Positions 34,519-43,664 of a stretch of 64,000 nt of DNA are shown piece after piece. Where the stretch lies: positions 1,116,001-1,180,000 of the forward strand of contig NZ_CP017689.1 in the NCBI RefSeq assembly GCF_001831495.1. The letters run 5' to 3'. The notes under the pieces were generated by a model. It saw only the letters and a list, made by a program, of their open reading frames with translations. It did not search any database and was not told the origin of the DNA. Position 1 is the stretch's first letter. The number at the start of each line of letters is the position of its first letter. The position numbers were made by a program, and so were the translations under genes. The DNA comes from Thalassotalea crassostreae. GTDB lineage: Bacteria > Pseudomonadota > Gammaproteobacteria > Enterobacterales > Alteromonadaceae.

Positions 34519-36042
34519 ATGCCCTACTTCGGTAAGTTTACATTGTTGCTAAGCACATTACTGGGCTCGCTATTGCTTGCGCCAATGGCGACTGCACAAA
34601 TAAACTTCAATCATTTTCAAGTCAACGCGCCATTCAATATTTCTCAAGAACCTATTCGAGTAAATTTACTTACTAATAAGGGCAAGGAAATTATCGTTAT
34701 TGGTGACAAAGATGGTCAAGCGAAGTTAGCGTTGTTTGCGTTTGATGAGGCAGAGCAAAGTTATCAATTGCAGGTTAACGTCGATTTGCCAAAAACGTTA
34801 TTTGCTTATGATTACCATGACAGTCACTTAGAAAGTGAAAAACAAGCGGATTTACCATTGCAGCATTTATACTTTTTAAGTAGTGATTCTGTTGTACAGT
34901 TTACACCAAATAATGAGCAAGTATTCACCGATGTTGCTGACGTAGAATCTATTTATATCAATCAACAAACTCCGTACTTAAGACGCTTAAGCTTTCTTGA
35001 AGACATCAATGCAGATGGCTTAGATGATATAATATTACCTGATTTTAGAACGATAAATGTATTTATTAATCAAGATATTGGAGGCTTTGTTCGCAATTCT
35101 TTACCGGTGTTTCCTACGGTCGAAATATTCTCCAATGGTATAACTTACACTGAACAACGCTACTTTTTAGCGGATGCTAATTTTGATCAAAAGTTAGATA
35201 TATTATTGGTTGAGAATAACCAGCTAGTTGTTTATCAGCAAGACAATAATAGTTTTGAAACAGGCCCTATATACATCGACCTAAAGCAACCTATTAGCGG
35301 TGTTAATTGGTGGGATGATCGTGGTGCGGACGGTAATAGTTTAGATCAAAGTGATTTGAAACATCGTATGGTAGAGCGAATTGAGGATATTAACGGTGAT
35401 GGTATTGTTGATTTAGTGGTTCGATATACCCAAAGTAGTGGCGTGCTTGAACGTCAAAATGATTATGAAATATATTTGGGTAAAGAACAGAACAAGCAAC
35501 TGGTTTACACCAATAAAGCTCATACAACGATTAAGTCTGAAGGGACTTTAGCTGGGCTAAACATTGTTGACTTAAATAATGACAAACAACAGGAGATTGT
35601 GCTGTCGTCTTTTGATATTTCAGTGTCACAAATCATTGGCGCTTTATTGTCGGGTAGTGTTGATCAAGATGTATTGATTTTCTCGTTAGACAAAAACCAA
35701 ACCTATAAAGAGCGAGTGAGTAAACAGGTACAATTGAAATTTAGTTTGTCATCAGGAAAAAGTGGGTCACCGGTCGTCGCATTAGCAGATTTAAATGGCG
35801 ATGGTGTAAAAGATTTAATATTGTCATCAGATGATGACGAACTAAGCATATATCCTGGCAATCGAAAAACCGGATTAGTGGGCCGCGATTATCAGCAACT
35901 TGATATTCGACTTCCAACTAATGGTGTGCTGCTAATCACTGATGATCTTGATTATGACGGTCGTGATGAAATGATTATCCGTTACGGTAGTGAAGATGGA
36001 GAATCAAAACAGAATCGCTTACTTATTGTTGAAGCTAAGTAA
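34519..36042 (+). CDS. Secreted FG-GAP/VCBS beta-propeller protein
   Basis: 507 residues from the ATG with AGGA 9 bases upstream (a TTG frame starts at 34498). A signal peptide (to ATAQ) is followed by at least six calcium-loop motifs of the type DxNxDGxxD: DINADGLDD, DANFDQKLD, DINGDGIVD, DLNNDKQQE, DLNGDGVKD and DLDYDGRDE. These are FG-GAP/VCBS blades as in integrin-like propellers. Likely an exported or surface calcium-binding protein; its partner is unknown. It lies 17 bases before the Atl gene. Confidence 0.9.
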   Translation: MPYFGKFTLLLSTLLGSLLLAPMATAQINFNHFQVNAPFNISQEPIRVNLLTNKGKEIIVIGDKDGQAKLALFAFDEAEQSYQLQVNVDLPKTLFAYDYHDSHLESEKQADLPLQHLYFLSSDSVVQFTPNNEQVFTDVADVESIYINQQTPYLRRLSFLEDINADGLDDIILPDFRTINVFINQDIGGFVRNSLPVFPTVEIFSNGITYTEQRYFLADANFDQKLDILLVENNQLVVYQQDNNSFETGPIYIDLKQPISGVNWWDDRGADGNSLDQSDLKHRMVERIEDINGDGIVDLVVRYTQSSGVLERQNDYEIYLGKEQNKQLVYTNKAHTTIKSEGTLAGLNIVDLNNDKQQEIVLSSFDISVSQIIGALLSGSVDQDVLIFSLDKNQTYKERVSKQVQLKFSLSSGKSGSPVVALADLNGDGVKDLILSSDDDELSIYPGNRKTGLVGRDYQQLDIRLPTNGVLLITDDLDYDGRDEMIIRYGSEDGESKQNRLLIVEAK

Positions 36043-36059
36043 TAGGTAATTTTAACAAA

Positions 36060-36401
36060 ATGGCTAATCCCGATTATGAAAAAATCTGGCAAACGGTCCG
36101 CCTGATCCCAGTAGGTAAAATTGCCTGCTACGGACAAGTTGCAGACTTGGCAGGCTTACCTGGTCGTGCCCGTATGGTTGGTCGGGCACTAGGGGATGCG
36201 CCGAGTACGATGGAGGTACCTTGGCATAGAGTTATTAACTCTCAAGGCAAGATTTCATTTCCTATTGGCTCAGAGCATTTTGAAAAACAAAAAGGACTGT
36301 TACAAAGTGAAGATGTAGTGGTTATTAATGGTCGAATTAAACTAGGACAATTTCAATGGCAGCCAGATTTAGCTGAATTGTTATTTACTTTAAAATACTA
36401 A
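36060..36401 (+). CDS. Alkyltransferase-like protein (Atl)
   Basis: 113 residues. It has the DNA-binding half of O6-methylguanine methyltransferases (GKIACYGQVADLAGLPGRARMVGRAL) but the acceptor cysteine is replaced: PWHRVIN instead of PCHRV. Atl proteins bind O6-alkylguanine without repairing it and hand the lesion to nucleotide-excision repair. This is the third alkylation-response gene in the window, 13 kb from ogt. Confidence 0.93.
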   Translation: MANPDYEKIWQTVRLIPVGKIACYGQVADLAGLPGRARMVGRALGDAPSTMEVPWHRVINSQGKISFPIGSEHFEKQKGLLQSEDVVVINGRIKLGQFQWQPDLAELLFTLKY

Positions 36402-36407
36402 TAACAC

Positions 36408-36659
36408 TTATTTATAGCTTACTTTGTTACCAACAATTTTGTATGCAGGGGTACCTCTAACCAATGTTTCTCTAGCAAATACTGATTGGCAATTAGGACA
36501 TGTACAGGGAGTCACGGTGTAATCTTTGACTATGCGTTCTTTAAAACACTTTATCAGTGCTCCTTTACCGCCTTTTTTGTATTTAAACAGCCTAGCTTTG
36601 CAGCTTGAACACTGAATATCTACCGATTTTTGCGGAAGTTTCTTATTAGGTTTAGCCAT
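36408..36659 (-). CDS. Small zinc-ribbon protein
   Basis: 83 residues, basic. Two CxxC pairs, CSSC near residue 17 and CTCPNC near residue 53, plus a cysteine at ~38, suggest a zinc ribbon. It starts with a lysine-rich segment (MAKPNKKLPQK). Resembles uncharacterised gammaproteobacterial zinc-ribbon proteins; nucleic-acid binding is a guess. Convergent with the Atl gene, 6 bases apart. Confidence 0.75.
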   Translation of the reverse strand: MAKPNKKLPQKSVDIQCSSCKARLFKYKKGGKGALIKCFKERIVKDYTVTPCTCPNCQSVFARETLVRGTPAYKIVGNKVSYK

Positions 36660-36802
36660 AAATTGTTCTAGGGAGTGAACTGTCTTGAATAAAAGTATAC
36701 TCCTGCTTTTTTGAGCTTACAATGCCAATAAACTAGTAACAACGGTGCTGCTCTTTAAGCCACCCTGTTATACACTGTAAGTGATATTCTAAATGGAACC
36801 AA

Positions 36803-37597
36803 ATGATGAAAGAGAAAATATTACCGGGTATAAAAGTAACAGGTGACGGTCCTGCTGTGCTATTTCTTCATAGCTCGTTAAGCTCTTCTAAACAATGGCA
36901 ACCGTTAATCAGTGTTCTTAGTGATAGTTTTCGTTGCATTAATGTAGATTTACTCGGTTATGGTCGTGCGCCACAAGTTAGCAATCCGGATAATTATAGC
37001 TTAGCAACTGAATTGAACAGGATATTTAATGCGTTAGAGCATATTATAGGTAACCACCCGTTTCATTTAGTTGGTCATTCATTTGGTGGTGCTAATGCGT
37101 TGAAAATCGCGGTTGAAAATCCTAAGCGCATCTTATCTCTGAGTTTATATGAGCCAGTAGCATTTCATTTGTTAGAAGAAGGCACGGATGTTAGGGCTAG
37201 GGTTATAGACTTTGCGAACACGGTTGCCCGTTTAGATGCTGAAAGCGCGGCGCGTCACTTTACTGATATGTGGAACTCAAAAGGTTTTTTCGATAGCTTA
37301 CCGAGGAAAATGCAAACGTTAATGAGTGATGATATTGCGAAAGTAAATCTTGATTTTATTGGCTTAATATCAGAAAAATATGGCTTGCAAGAGTGTCAAA
37401 TTGTAACGTGTCCTGTTACTCTTATTCATGGTAGTCAAAGCCCCGATATTAGCCGAGAAATTATTGATCGTTTAGCCAATAGTTTTAGCAATGTGATTGA
37501 ATATGAAATTGACGCAGGGCATATGGCACCAATTAGCCATGCTGAGCAAGTCGCAAGTATCATTAATAATGCAATACGTGGCGGTGATAATTTCTAG
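36803..37597 (+). CDS. Alpha/beta-fold hydrolase
   Basis: 264 residues. Oxyanion-hole region FLHSSLSSSKQW, nucleophile serine in VGHSFGGANAL, and the terminal histidine in DAGHMAPISH. The acid would be in the HGSQSPD segment. The family covers esterases, haloperoxidases and C-C hydrolases; substrate not predictable. ATGATG start; the second ATG is equally possible. Single gene. Confidence 0.9.
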   Translation: MMKEKILPGIKVTGDGPAVLFLHSSLSSSKQWQPLISVLSDSFRCINVDLLGYGRAPQVSNPDNYSLATELNRIFNALEHIIGNHPFHLVGHSFGGANALKIAVENPKRILSLSLYEPVAFHLLEEGTDVRARVIDFANTVARLDAESAARHFTDMWNSKGFFDSLPRKMQTLMSDDIAKVNLDFIGLISEKYGLQECQIVTCPVTLIHGSQSPDISREIIDRLANSFSNVIEYEIDAGHMAPISHAEQVASIINNAIRGGDNF

Positions 37598-37639
37598 CGC
37601 GCTTGCCTAATTTTCAGCAAAGCAGCTTAAAGGTCAATT

Positions 37640-38986
37640 CTATAGACCAACGCGAATCCACTTTTGCCAGGTTAAACTTTGCTTGCGTAGTAGGCGTTTT
37701 AGCGAGCGATACAGTGCTTGTAGCTCTACAATGTCGACTATATAAAATATAAGCCAAGCAACAGGCGCTAGCATAATTAGATTTCGATGATATTTAGGTT
37801 TGCTATCGAGAAACACTTGCAGGCAAAGTAATACGCTTATAAACCCTATCATTGTGAGTATTGGTAAGTAATCGTTATAGTAGACACTATAACCATAAAA
37901 CAAGCTTATTATGACGGCTTCTAGCATCAAAATAACTTCACCATAAATAGCCAGCGGTAATACTAACCAAGTTAAATAAACACTGTGTTTTGTATCAACA
38001 CTGAAAAACATATTTTTAAATTTTAATAATGTTTGAAAGCGACCGAATTTCCAACGTAAACGTTGGTTAAACAAACCTCGCCAATCCGAAGGGCCTTCAG
38101 TGTACGTAATTGCATCGGCAGCGTAACGAGTCCGATAGCCGGCGTTCAAAATGCGCAATGACATTTCAATGTCTTCAGTAACAATGTCGTGATTAAAACC
38201 GCCAAGCTTTTTCAGGACACTGTGTCGATATGCTGCGGCAGCACCGCCGATGATAAATACGGCATTAAATACTGAGTCAGCTCTTCTAAGAAAGAAACCA
38301 AATAAGTATTCAAGTTGCTGCATGATTTCGATTGACCTACGCTTGTTTCCAATCACCACATTGCCAGCCACAGCAGCAACGTTTTCTTGATGGAAATGTT
38401 TAACCGTATTGATGACAGCGTCTTTATCTATTAGGCAATCACCGTCAATAGTCATGATAATATCGCCAGTCGCACTCTTCAAAGCATGATTAAGCGCGTT
38501 CGCTTTACCTGCATTTGTAATTGATAGGTAAATAAATTCTATCAAAGAATCGCTTTGTTGGTGCTGGCGTTGAAACTCACTAATAATGTCATCGGTATTA
38601 TCCGTAGAGCCGTCATTAATGACGATGATTTGTAATTTATTATAGTGAGTATTAACTACCGACCTTAACGTTTTTGTAATGCCAACTTCTTCATTATATG
38701 CTGGCACAAGAATGGATACAGACGGCAAATTTTGTTCATCAATATTGTGTTTGTTATTTATTCTTGGATAAAAACAAAGCGCGACCAGTTGAGTAATATA
38801 TTTGATTAATAATGGTAGCAACAACATAAACAACACTATGCGAACTAAGTTCATCTGCTCGCTTGCGACTGTTTGAGTCGAAATGGCTAAATAAAAAATT
38901 GCAAACGTGATGCTATAAAGGGCACACAAAGTCATGACTTTATAAAATTTTTTAAAAAAGCTTGGTATACGGATTTTCGCCTTCAT
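37640..38986 (-). CDS. Membrane family-2 glycosyltransferase (PgaC/HasA-like)
   Basis: 448 residues. Two N-terminal membrane helices, a GT2 domain with VLVPAYNEE, NDGSTDNTD, TIDGDC (metal-binding), VTEDIEMSLR and the processive QRLRWKFGRF motif, then three C-terminal helices. This organisation is that of processive polysaccharide synthases such as PgaC, hyaluronan and chitin synthases. A poly-N-acetylglucosamine product is possible, but no pgaA, pgaB or pgaD neighbour is present, so the product is open. Confidence 0.88.
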   Translation of the reverse strand: MKAKIRIPSFFKKFYKVMTLCALYSITFAIFYLAISTQTVASEQMNLVRIVLFMLLLPLLIKYITQLVALCFYPRINNKHNIDEQNLPSVSILVPAYNEEVGITKTLRSVVNTHYNKLQIIVINDGSTDNTDDIISEFQRQHQQSDSLIEFIYLSITNAGKANALNHALKSATGDIIMTIDGDCLIDKDAVINTVKHFHQENVAAVAGNVVIGNKRRSIEIMQQLEYLFGFFLRRADSVFNAVFIIGGAAAAYRHSVLKKLGGFNHDIVTEDIEMSLRILNAGYRTRYAADAITYTEGPSDWRGLFNQRLRWKFGRFQTLLKFKNMFFSVDTKHSVYLTWLVLPLAIYGEVILMLEAVIISLFYGYSVYYNDYLPILTMIGFISVLLCLQVFLDSKPKYHRNLIMLAPVAWLIFYIVDIVELQALYRSLKRLLRKQSLTWQKWIRVGL

Positions 38987-39266
38987 TTTAGATACTTCTT
39001 AATGGCAACTATTACTAGCGCCATAACTCCCATTAAAGACTGTTTTGTTAAAATAATGTTGATGGCGGCGGAGTATGCCACTAGTACTGAAAATAAGACA
39101 TCCCTTTTATTCTGTTCAGAGGTCCAATTTGGCTGCTCTGTAAAGGTTTAGAGTGAGAAGTATCTATTTTACAACCGTTTATAGGAGGATTTTTGAAATA
39201 TAAAAAATTGCTATATGTTATAACTATCGAAAGAAGTTAAACAAAACGTCCATATATTTTTCAAAG
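38987..39266. other. Intergenic region upstream of GT2 gene
   Basis: About 280 bases with no supported frame. It should contain the minus-strand promoter of the glycosyltransferase gene. It continues into the 103-bp repeat array; the segment ACGTCCATATATTTTTCAAA before the array already resembles part of the repeat unit. Confidence 0.5.
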
Positions 39267-39488
39267 CTTACATCCTGTAAGGCGTCAAAAAATTAAACAT
39301 CCATGTATTTTTTGCATACCATGTATAGGACATACGAATGCCGCGGTCACATGGACGTGAAAGAGCGGTCTTACATCCTGTAAGGCGTCAAAAAATTAAA
39401 CATCCATGTATTTTTTGCATACGATGTATAGGACATACAAATGCCGAGGTCACATGGACGTGAAAGAGCGGTCTTACATCCTGTAAGG
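39267..39488. repeat. 103-bp tandem repeat, two full units plus a partial
   Basis: Units begin at 39267, 39370 and 39473, each with CTTACA-TCC-TGTAAG, a perfect 6-bp inverted repeat. The two full units differ at only three or four bases (for example CATACC against CATACG, CATACG against CATACA). Each contains several ACATGG/CCATGT words in both orientations (CATCCATGTA, ACCATGTATA, TCACATGGACGTG), so single strands could fold extensively. Reading frames across it are incidental. Confidence 0.9.
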
Positions 39489-39490
39489 CA

Positions 39491-39513
39491 AAAAAAGACC
39501 CGCAAAGCGGGTC
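39491..39513 (-). terminator. Terminator of the Hsp20 gene
   Basis: On the minus strand GACCCGC-TTT-GCGGGTC is followed by seven T residues. It lies 125 bases after the Hsp20 stop codon and next to the repeat array. Confidence 0.9.
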
Positions 39514-39637
39514 AAAACGAATAGGGAGTGTTTGTTGTGAGTATTCGAAACTCATAGGTAAAAAGGATAATTGAGTAGCAACATGATTCGACAAATCAGG
39601 GGGAGAGAATGCTACTCAATACGTTCTATATCAATCC

Positions 39638-40096
39638 TTATTTGGTATCGCCTTCAAGTAATGATTTGCTATGTATAGCAATCTTACGAGGCTTTAACGC
39701 TTCTGGTATTTCTCGCTCAAGGTCGATATGTAACAAACCATTTTCCATGTGAGCGGCAATAACTTTTACATGATCGGCAATTTGAAACTTACGCTCAAAG
39801 TTGCGCTCTGCGATACCTTGGTAAACAAACGTTCTATTTTCATCACCATCTTGAGGTGCTTTGATACCCGTTACTGTAAGAGAGTTTTCTTCTGATTCAA
39901 TATCTAACTCTGCTTCGACGAAGCCAGCAACAGCCATAGTAATTCGGTATTTATCGTCGGCAATTGATTCTATGTTATATGGTGGGTAAGCAGGCTGTTT
40001 CTCAGCTCGAGAAGCTTTTTCCATAAGAGATGCTAAGTGTTCTGCACCGATGAATGAACGATAAAGTGGGCTAAAATCTTTTGAAATTGTACGCAT
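39638..40096 (-). CDS. ibpA: Hsp20/IbpA small heat-shock protein
   Basis: 152 residues. The alpha-crystallin domain spans ~35-130: YPPYNIESIADDKYRITMAVAGF, LTVTGIK, FERKFQIADHVKVIAAHMENGLLHIDL, and the C-terminal IPEALKPRKIAI with the I-x-I type anchor. It starts MRTISKDFSPLYRSFIGAEHL, as IbpA proteins do. It holds unfolding proteins in a refoldable state for DnaK/ClpB. AGGA lies 7 bases before the ATG, within a possible thermosensing leader. Confidence 0.94.
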   Translation of the reverse strand: MRTISKDFSPLYRSFIGAEHLASLMEKASRAEKQPAYPPYNIESIADDKYRITMAVAGFVEAELDIESEENSLTVTGIKAPQDGDENRTFVYQGIAERNFERKFQIADHVKVIAAHMENGLLHIDLEREIPEALKPRKIAIHSKSLLEGDTK

Positions 40097-40130
40097 AATT
40101 ATATCCTATATATAGCAATATTAAGTTTGT
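40097..40130 (-). promoter_or_regulatory. Possible ROSE-like RNA thermometer of ibpA
   Basis: On the transcript TTGCT (40114-40118) faces the ribosome site AGGA (40104-40107) across a short AU-only loop. The UUGCU/AGGA facing pair is the characteristic last hairpin of ROSE elements upstream of ibpA genes. Only this local hairpin was examined; the longer upstream stems were not verified. Confidence 0.4.
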
Positions 40131-40430
40131 GTGCCTTTCATAATGAACAGGCGATTAATACCAAGACAAGTGCTTGGTGAATTTGGCAATCCATTCGGAC
40201 TTGCCGGTTGTAGACCCGTTATGGCGACTACAATAAATAGATAGGAACGAATAATTATTTTTCAAGGGATTAATGAAAAAATTATTAATTGAAAATAAAA
40301 TAAAACCAAGAAAGTTAATTTTAAGATAATAATATCAATGACTTACTGTTTTTGGTTTTTTTATCTTTATTTGCAATTAATTAAAAACTTTCTATCTTTA
40401 AGGGCAAGAAGGAAGAATCAAGGAAGCGCA

Positions 40431-41045
40431 ATGAACGGAAATATAAGTAAAGTACTCGATTTTTGGTTTGGTGAAATTAACGATCAGCTTTCCGATGATA
40501 AACAAACTATTCTTTGGTACCAATCAACCAATGAAATGGATGAAAATATACGTAATGAGTTTGAACATCTTTACGAGCAAGCTTTTTCTGGGCAGTTAAC
40601 ATCGTGGCTAGATACTGCGCAAGGTTGCATGGCATTAATTATTTTACTCGATCAAATGCCGCGCAATATGTACCGAGGCAGCGCCCAGGCATTTGCAAGC
40701 GATCATTTAGCGTTAGACTATTGTTTATTGGGTTTAAATAAGGGTTATGACAAGCTATTGCCGCTGGTTCAACGTTGCTTTTTCTACCACCCATTAGAGC
40801 ATGCCGAGGACATAGAGTTACAACAACTTTGTGTAACTGAATTTCAACGACTACAGCAAGTTTATAATGGCGAGAAGCAGCAATTGTTTATCCGAAATGG
40901 CCTTGAATTTGCTAAGAAACACTTAGAAATTATTGAACAATTTGGCCGCTTTCCCTATCGAAATGAGGTTCTTGGAAGGGAGTCAATTAAAGAAGAGTTG
41001 GAATTCTTAAAGACCGGCGTAAATTTTGGCCAGTCCAAAAGTTAA
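40431..41045 (+). CDS. DUF924 family protein
   Basis: 204 residues from the ATG with AGGAAG 5 bases upstream; an in-frame extension to 40338 is rejected because it begins inside AT-rich leader sequence. Family hallmarks are VLDFWFGEI at the N-terminus, GCMALIILLDQMPRNMYRGSAQAFASD, FFYHPLEHAED and RFPYRNEVLGR. It is all-alpha and TPR-like. The biochemical function of the family is not established. Confidence 0.92.
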   Translation: MNGNISKVLDFWFGEINDQLSDDKQTILWYQSTNEMDENIRNEFEHLYEQAFSGQLTSWLDTAQGCMALIILLDQMPRNMYRGSAQAFASDHLALDYCLLGLNKGYDKLLPLVQRCFFYHPLEHAEDIELQQLCVTEFQRLQQVYNGEKQQLFIRNGLEFAKKHLEIIEQFGRFPYRNEVLGRESIKEELEFLKTGVNFGQSKS

Positions 41046-41135
41046 AAACCGATATCAGCTCGTCAGTTAGTGCACTCTAGTGCGCAACACACAAGCTGAT
41101 AACGGCTTATTAAGTTATAGTTATATCGTCGATAT

Positions 41136-41726
41136 TTACAGGCTATTTGCTTCTTTAGCTGCAACTAAAGCTGCATCGTAATCTGGGTGAGTCGAAATAT
41201 CAGCAACTAATTCTTTATAAAAGATCTTTCCTGATTTATCGATGACAAAAATTGAGCGCGATAATAGCCCCATATCTTTTATCAATAAACCGTATTTGTG
41301 ACCAAAGTCACGCCACACTGAATCTGAAAGTACTTTAATGCTTTCAACACCTTCTGTTTTACAAAAGCGCTTTTGAGCAAATGGTAAATCGTTACTGATA
41401 GTAAGCATCACAATATTATCGGGAAGGTTAGCAACTTCTTCATTAAAACGTTTTGTTTGCAATGAACAAACACCTGTATCTAGGCTAGGTACCACAGATA
41501 CAACAACAGTCTTTCCTGCAAAATCAGACAACTTAACTTTGGTAAACCTTTCATCAACTACCTTAAAGTTTGGTGCCGTGTTGCCTTTGTATACTTGCTT
41601 CCCTATTAAAGTGATCGGTTTCCCACCTGCAACCACTAAACCGGTTGATTCAGTGACTTCCTCAGCGAATGCGAGAGTAGAACAACACATGGCTGCAGCG
41701 ATAGTTAAAGATAATAGTTTTTTCAT
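41136..41726 (-). CDS. tpx: Thiol peroxidase with N-terminal export signal
   Basis: 196 residues. Residues 1-21 (MKKLLSLTIAAAMCCSTLAFA) form a cleavable signal peptide, absent from cytosol-type Tpx of ~168 residues. The peroxiredoxin domain has the peroxidatic cysteine in PSLDTGVCSLQTKRF and a resolving cysteine in KRFCKTEGVE. It reduces hydrogen peroxide and alkyl peroxides. The motif is SLDTGVC instead of the usual SLDTPVC. A periplasmic location is inferred from the signal. Confidence 0.9.
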   Translation of the reverse strand: MKKLLSLTIAAAMCCSTLAFAEEVTESTGLVVAGGKPITLIGKQVYKGNTAPNFKVVDERFTKVKLSDFAGKTVVVSVVPSLDTGVCSLQTKRFNEEVANLPDNIVMLTISNDLPFAQKRFCKTEGVESIKVLSDSVWRDFGHKYGLLIKDMGLLSRSIFVIDKSGKIFYKELVADISTHPDYDAALVAAKEANSL

Positions 41727-41842
41727 GTTAGCTTCTTAAAGTAGTTTATAAAATAGAGTGTAAAGTTTAATTTTAAAATTAGTTATAAAACCAGTTAAAT
41801 CAAAGGTTAATTGTCGCAGTCGTATTTATTAATCTGTTTACA

Positions 41843-43516
41843 TTATTTGATTCTTACTGTCTCGCCATTAACCCATGTTTGCTCGACAGGTATTTGCCAT
41901 ATTGTTGATGGCTCAATGTTAAATATATCATCTTTGATGAGAATGAAGTCAGCTTTCTTACCAACTTCTAAACTGCCAATGATGTGTTCTTGATGTCCCG
42001 CATATGCAGCGTTTAAGGTAAAGCTTTGCAACGCTTCTTGAAGGTTCATTCGTTGTTCGCCGTACCAGCCACCGTTAGGTTGATTGTCTTTATCTTGACG
42101 AGTTACTGAGGCGTGCAGGCCAAAAAATGGATTTGGATACTCTACAGGGAAATCGGAACCTGCTGCAATCATAATTTTGTTGTCGAGAAGAGTCCGCCAA
42201 GCATAAGCGCTTTTTATTCTATGCTGGCCTATTCTGTCTTCTGCCATGTTTTTATCACTGGTTGCGTGTGTTGCTTGCATAGAAGCAATGATATTCATCT
42301 GTTTGAAGCGCACAATATCTGCTGGTAATAATACTTGCGCATGTTCGATACGGTGACGTAAATGTTTACTATTGGTTTGTTCGATTAATGTTTGGTAGTT
42401 ATCTAAGGCTTGCTTGTTGGCATTATCGCCTATCGCATGGGTATTCACTTGGAAACCAAATTCCATTGCCGTTTTCATCACCGAGGTTAACTGCTCTGGA
42501 CTATATAGCAACAAGCCTTTATGGTGTGGTAAATCAGAGTAATCCTCCACAAGCGCCGCACCGCGAGAGCCAAGGGCACCATCGACAGAAATTTTAACGC
42601 TATTTATGGCTAACATGTTGTCAGCGCTTTTATAAGGACCTTTGGCCAAAGTATTTAGCCAATTTTTATCTTTTACATCGACCATTGCATTGACGCGGAT
42701 CGGCATTCTATTTTGTTTGACTAGCGCTTGGTAAGCAGTAATATTGGCCAAATCAATACCTGCATCATGAACACTGGTTAAACCTTTACTCGCCAATGAT
42801 GTCATCGCGGTAAACAACACATGTTCTAACTCATCCTGATTTAGTTTGGGTTTGGCTTTATAAATTAGTGACATGGCATTATCTATAAAGACACCGGTTG
42901 GTTCACCTTGGTCATCTTTTAATATTTGTCCGCCCGGCAGATCTGCTGTGCTTCTGTTTACACCAGCGATCTCCATTGCTTTACTATTTACCCAAATCGC
43001 ATGACCATCAACACGGCGCAATAGCACTGGCGTATCGGGAAAGTATTTATCTAACAATTGTTTACTTGGAAATTGCTTATCTGGCCAGTTTACTTGGTTC
43101 CAGCCTCGGCCCTCTATCCAAGTTAATGTTGGGTTTTCTAATTGATATTGTTTGGCTTTTTCTACTGCATCTTGCTCGCTAATAGTTTGTTCAAGCTTTA
43201 CCTGCATGAGGCTTAAACCATAACTTTTAACATGGCCGTGGGCATCAATTAGTCCCGGCAACATTGTATTGCCATGACCGTCAACGCGCTCAATTTTGCT
43301 ATCGTTTGGCAGCTTCTCACCATGACTATAGATCTTTTCAATAATATCATTGTTAATCTGCAAAGCATGAAACTTGGTCAATTCGCCACTATTATCTTGC
43401 GCATTACCGGTTAACGTATAACCGTTGACGTTGTAGATTATTTTAGTTTTAGCGAGGCTGCTAGGAGAGGTCAATAGTAAAGCGAAAACGAGAATGGGCG
43501 CTAAGTATTTATTCAT
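41843..43516 (-). CDS. Exported amidohydrolase, YtcJ-like
   Basis: 557 residues. A signal peptide (to SLAKTK) is followed by the amidohydrolase-3 fold: LIDAHGHVKSYG (metal site), GRGWNQ, VDGHAIWVNS, HAIGDNANKQALD, RIEHAQVL and AAGSDFPVEYPNPFFGL. YtcJ-like enzymes hydrolyse N-acyl or cyclic amide bonds; in marine gammaproteobacteria secreted versions are common and unassigned. Monocistronic, likely periplasmic. Confidence 0.9.
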   Translation of the reverse strand: MNKYLAPILVFALLLTSPSSLAKTKIIYNVNGYTLTGNAQDNSGELTKFHALQINNDIIEKIYSHGEKLPNDSKIERVDGHGNTMLPGLIDAHGHVKSYGLSLMQVKLEQTISEQDAVEKAKQYQLENPTLTWIEGRGWNQVNWPDKQFPSKQLLDKYFPDTPVLLRRVDGHAIWVNSKAMEIAGVNRSTADLPGGQILKDDQGEPTGVFIDNAMSLIYKAKPKLNQDELEHVLFTAMTSLASKGLTSVHDAGIDLANITAYQALVKQNRMPIRVNAMVDVKDKNWLNTLAKGPYKSADNMLAINSVKISVDGALGSRGAALVEDYSDLPHHKGLLLYSPEQLTSVMKTAMEFGFQVNTHAIGDNANKQALDNYQTLIEQTNSKHLRHRIEHAQVLLPADIVRFKQMNIIASMQATHATSDKNMAEDRIGQHRIKSAYAWRTLLDNKIMIAAGSDFPVEYPNPFFGLHASVTRQDKDNQPNGGWYGEQRMNLQEALQSFTLNAAYAGHQEHIIGSLEVGKKADFILIKDDIFNIEPSTIWQIPVEQTWVNGETVRIK

Positions 43517-43664
43517 ATTATTATCACTTTATTTTATTATTTTACTATCAGCATTAAATGGTCAATTTAAGTCTATTTATACTAGCGCAGTAGAGCTTGA
43601 TTATTAACAAGTTTCTCTACATAGAGATAAGTTAAGGGGGCCCTAATTGTTTTAGTTGGTGGTT

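Noticed and set aside
39267..39488. Repeat array considered as CRISPR.
   Set aside because: Units are 103 bp and contiguous, with no unique spacers and no cas genes in the window.
39388..39594. A 68-codon minus-strand frame.
   Set aside because: It lies in the 103-bp repeat and through the ibpA terminator; it is a product of repeat sequence.
40338..40430. N-terminal extension of the DUF924 gene.
   Set aside because: The family begins at the VLDFWFGEI segment, and AGGAAG precedes the internal ATG at 40431.
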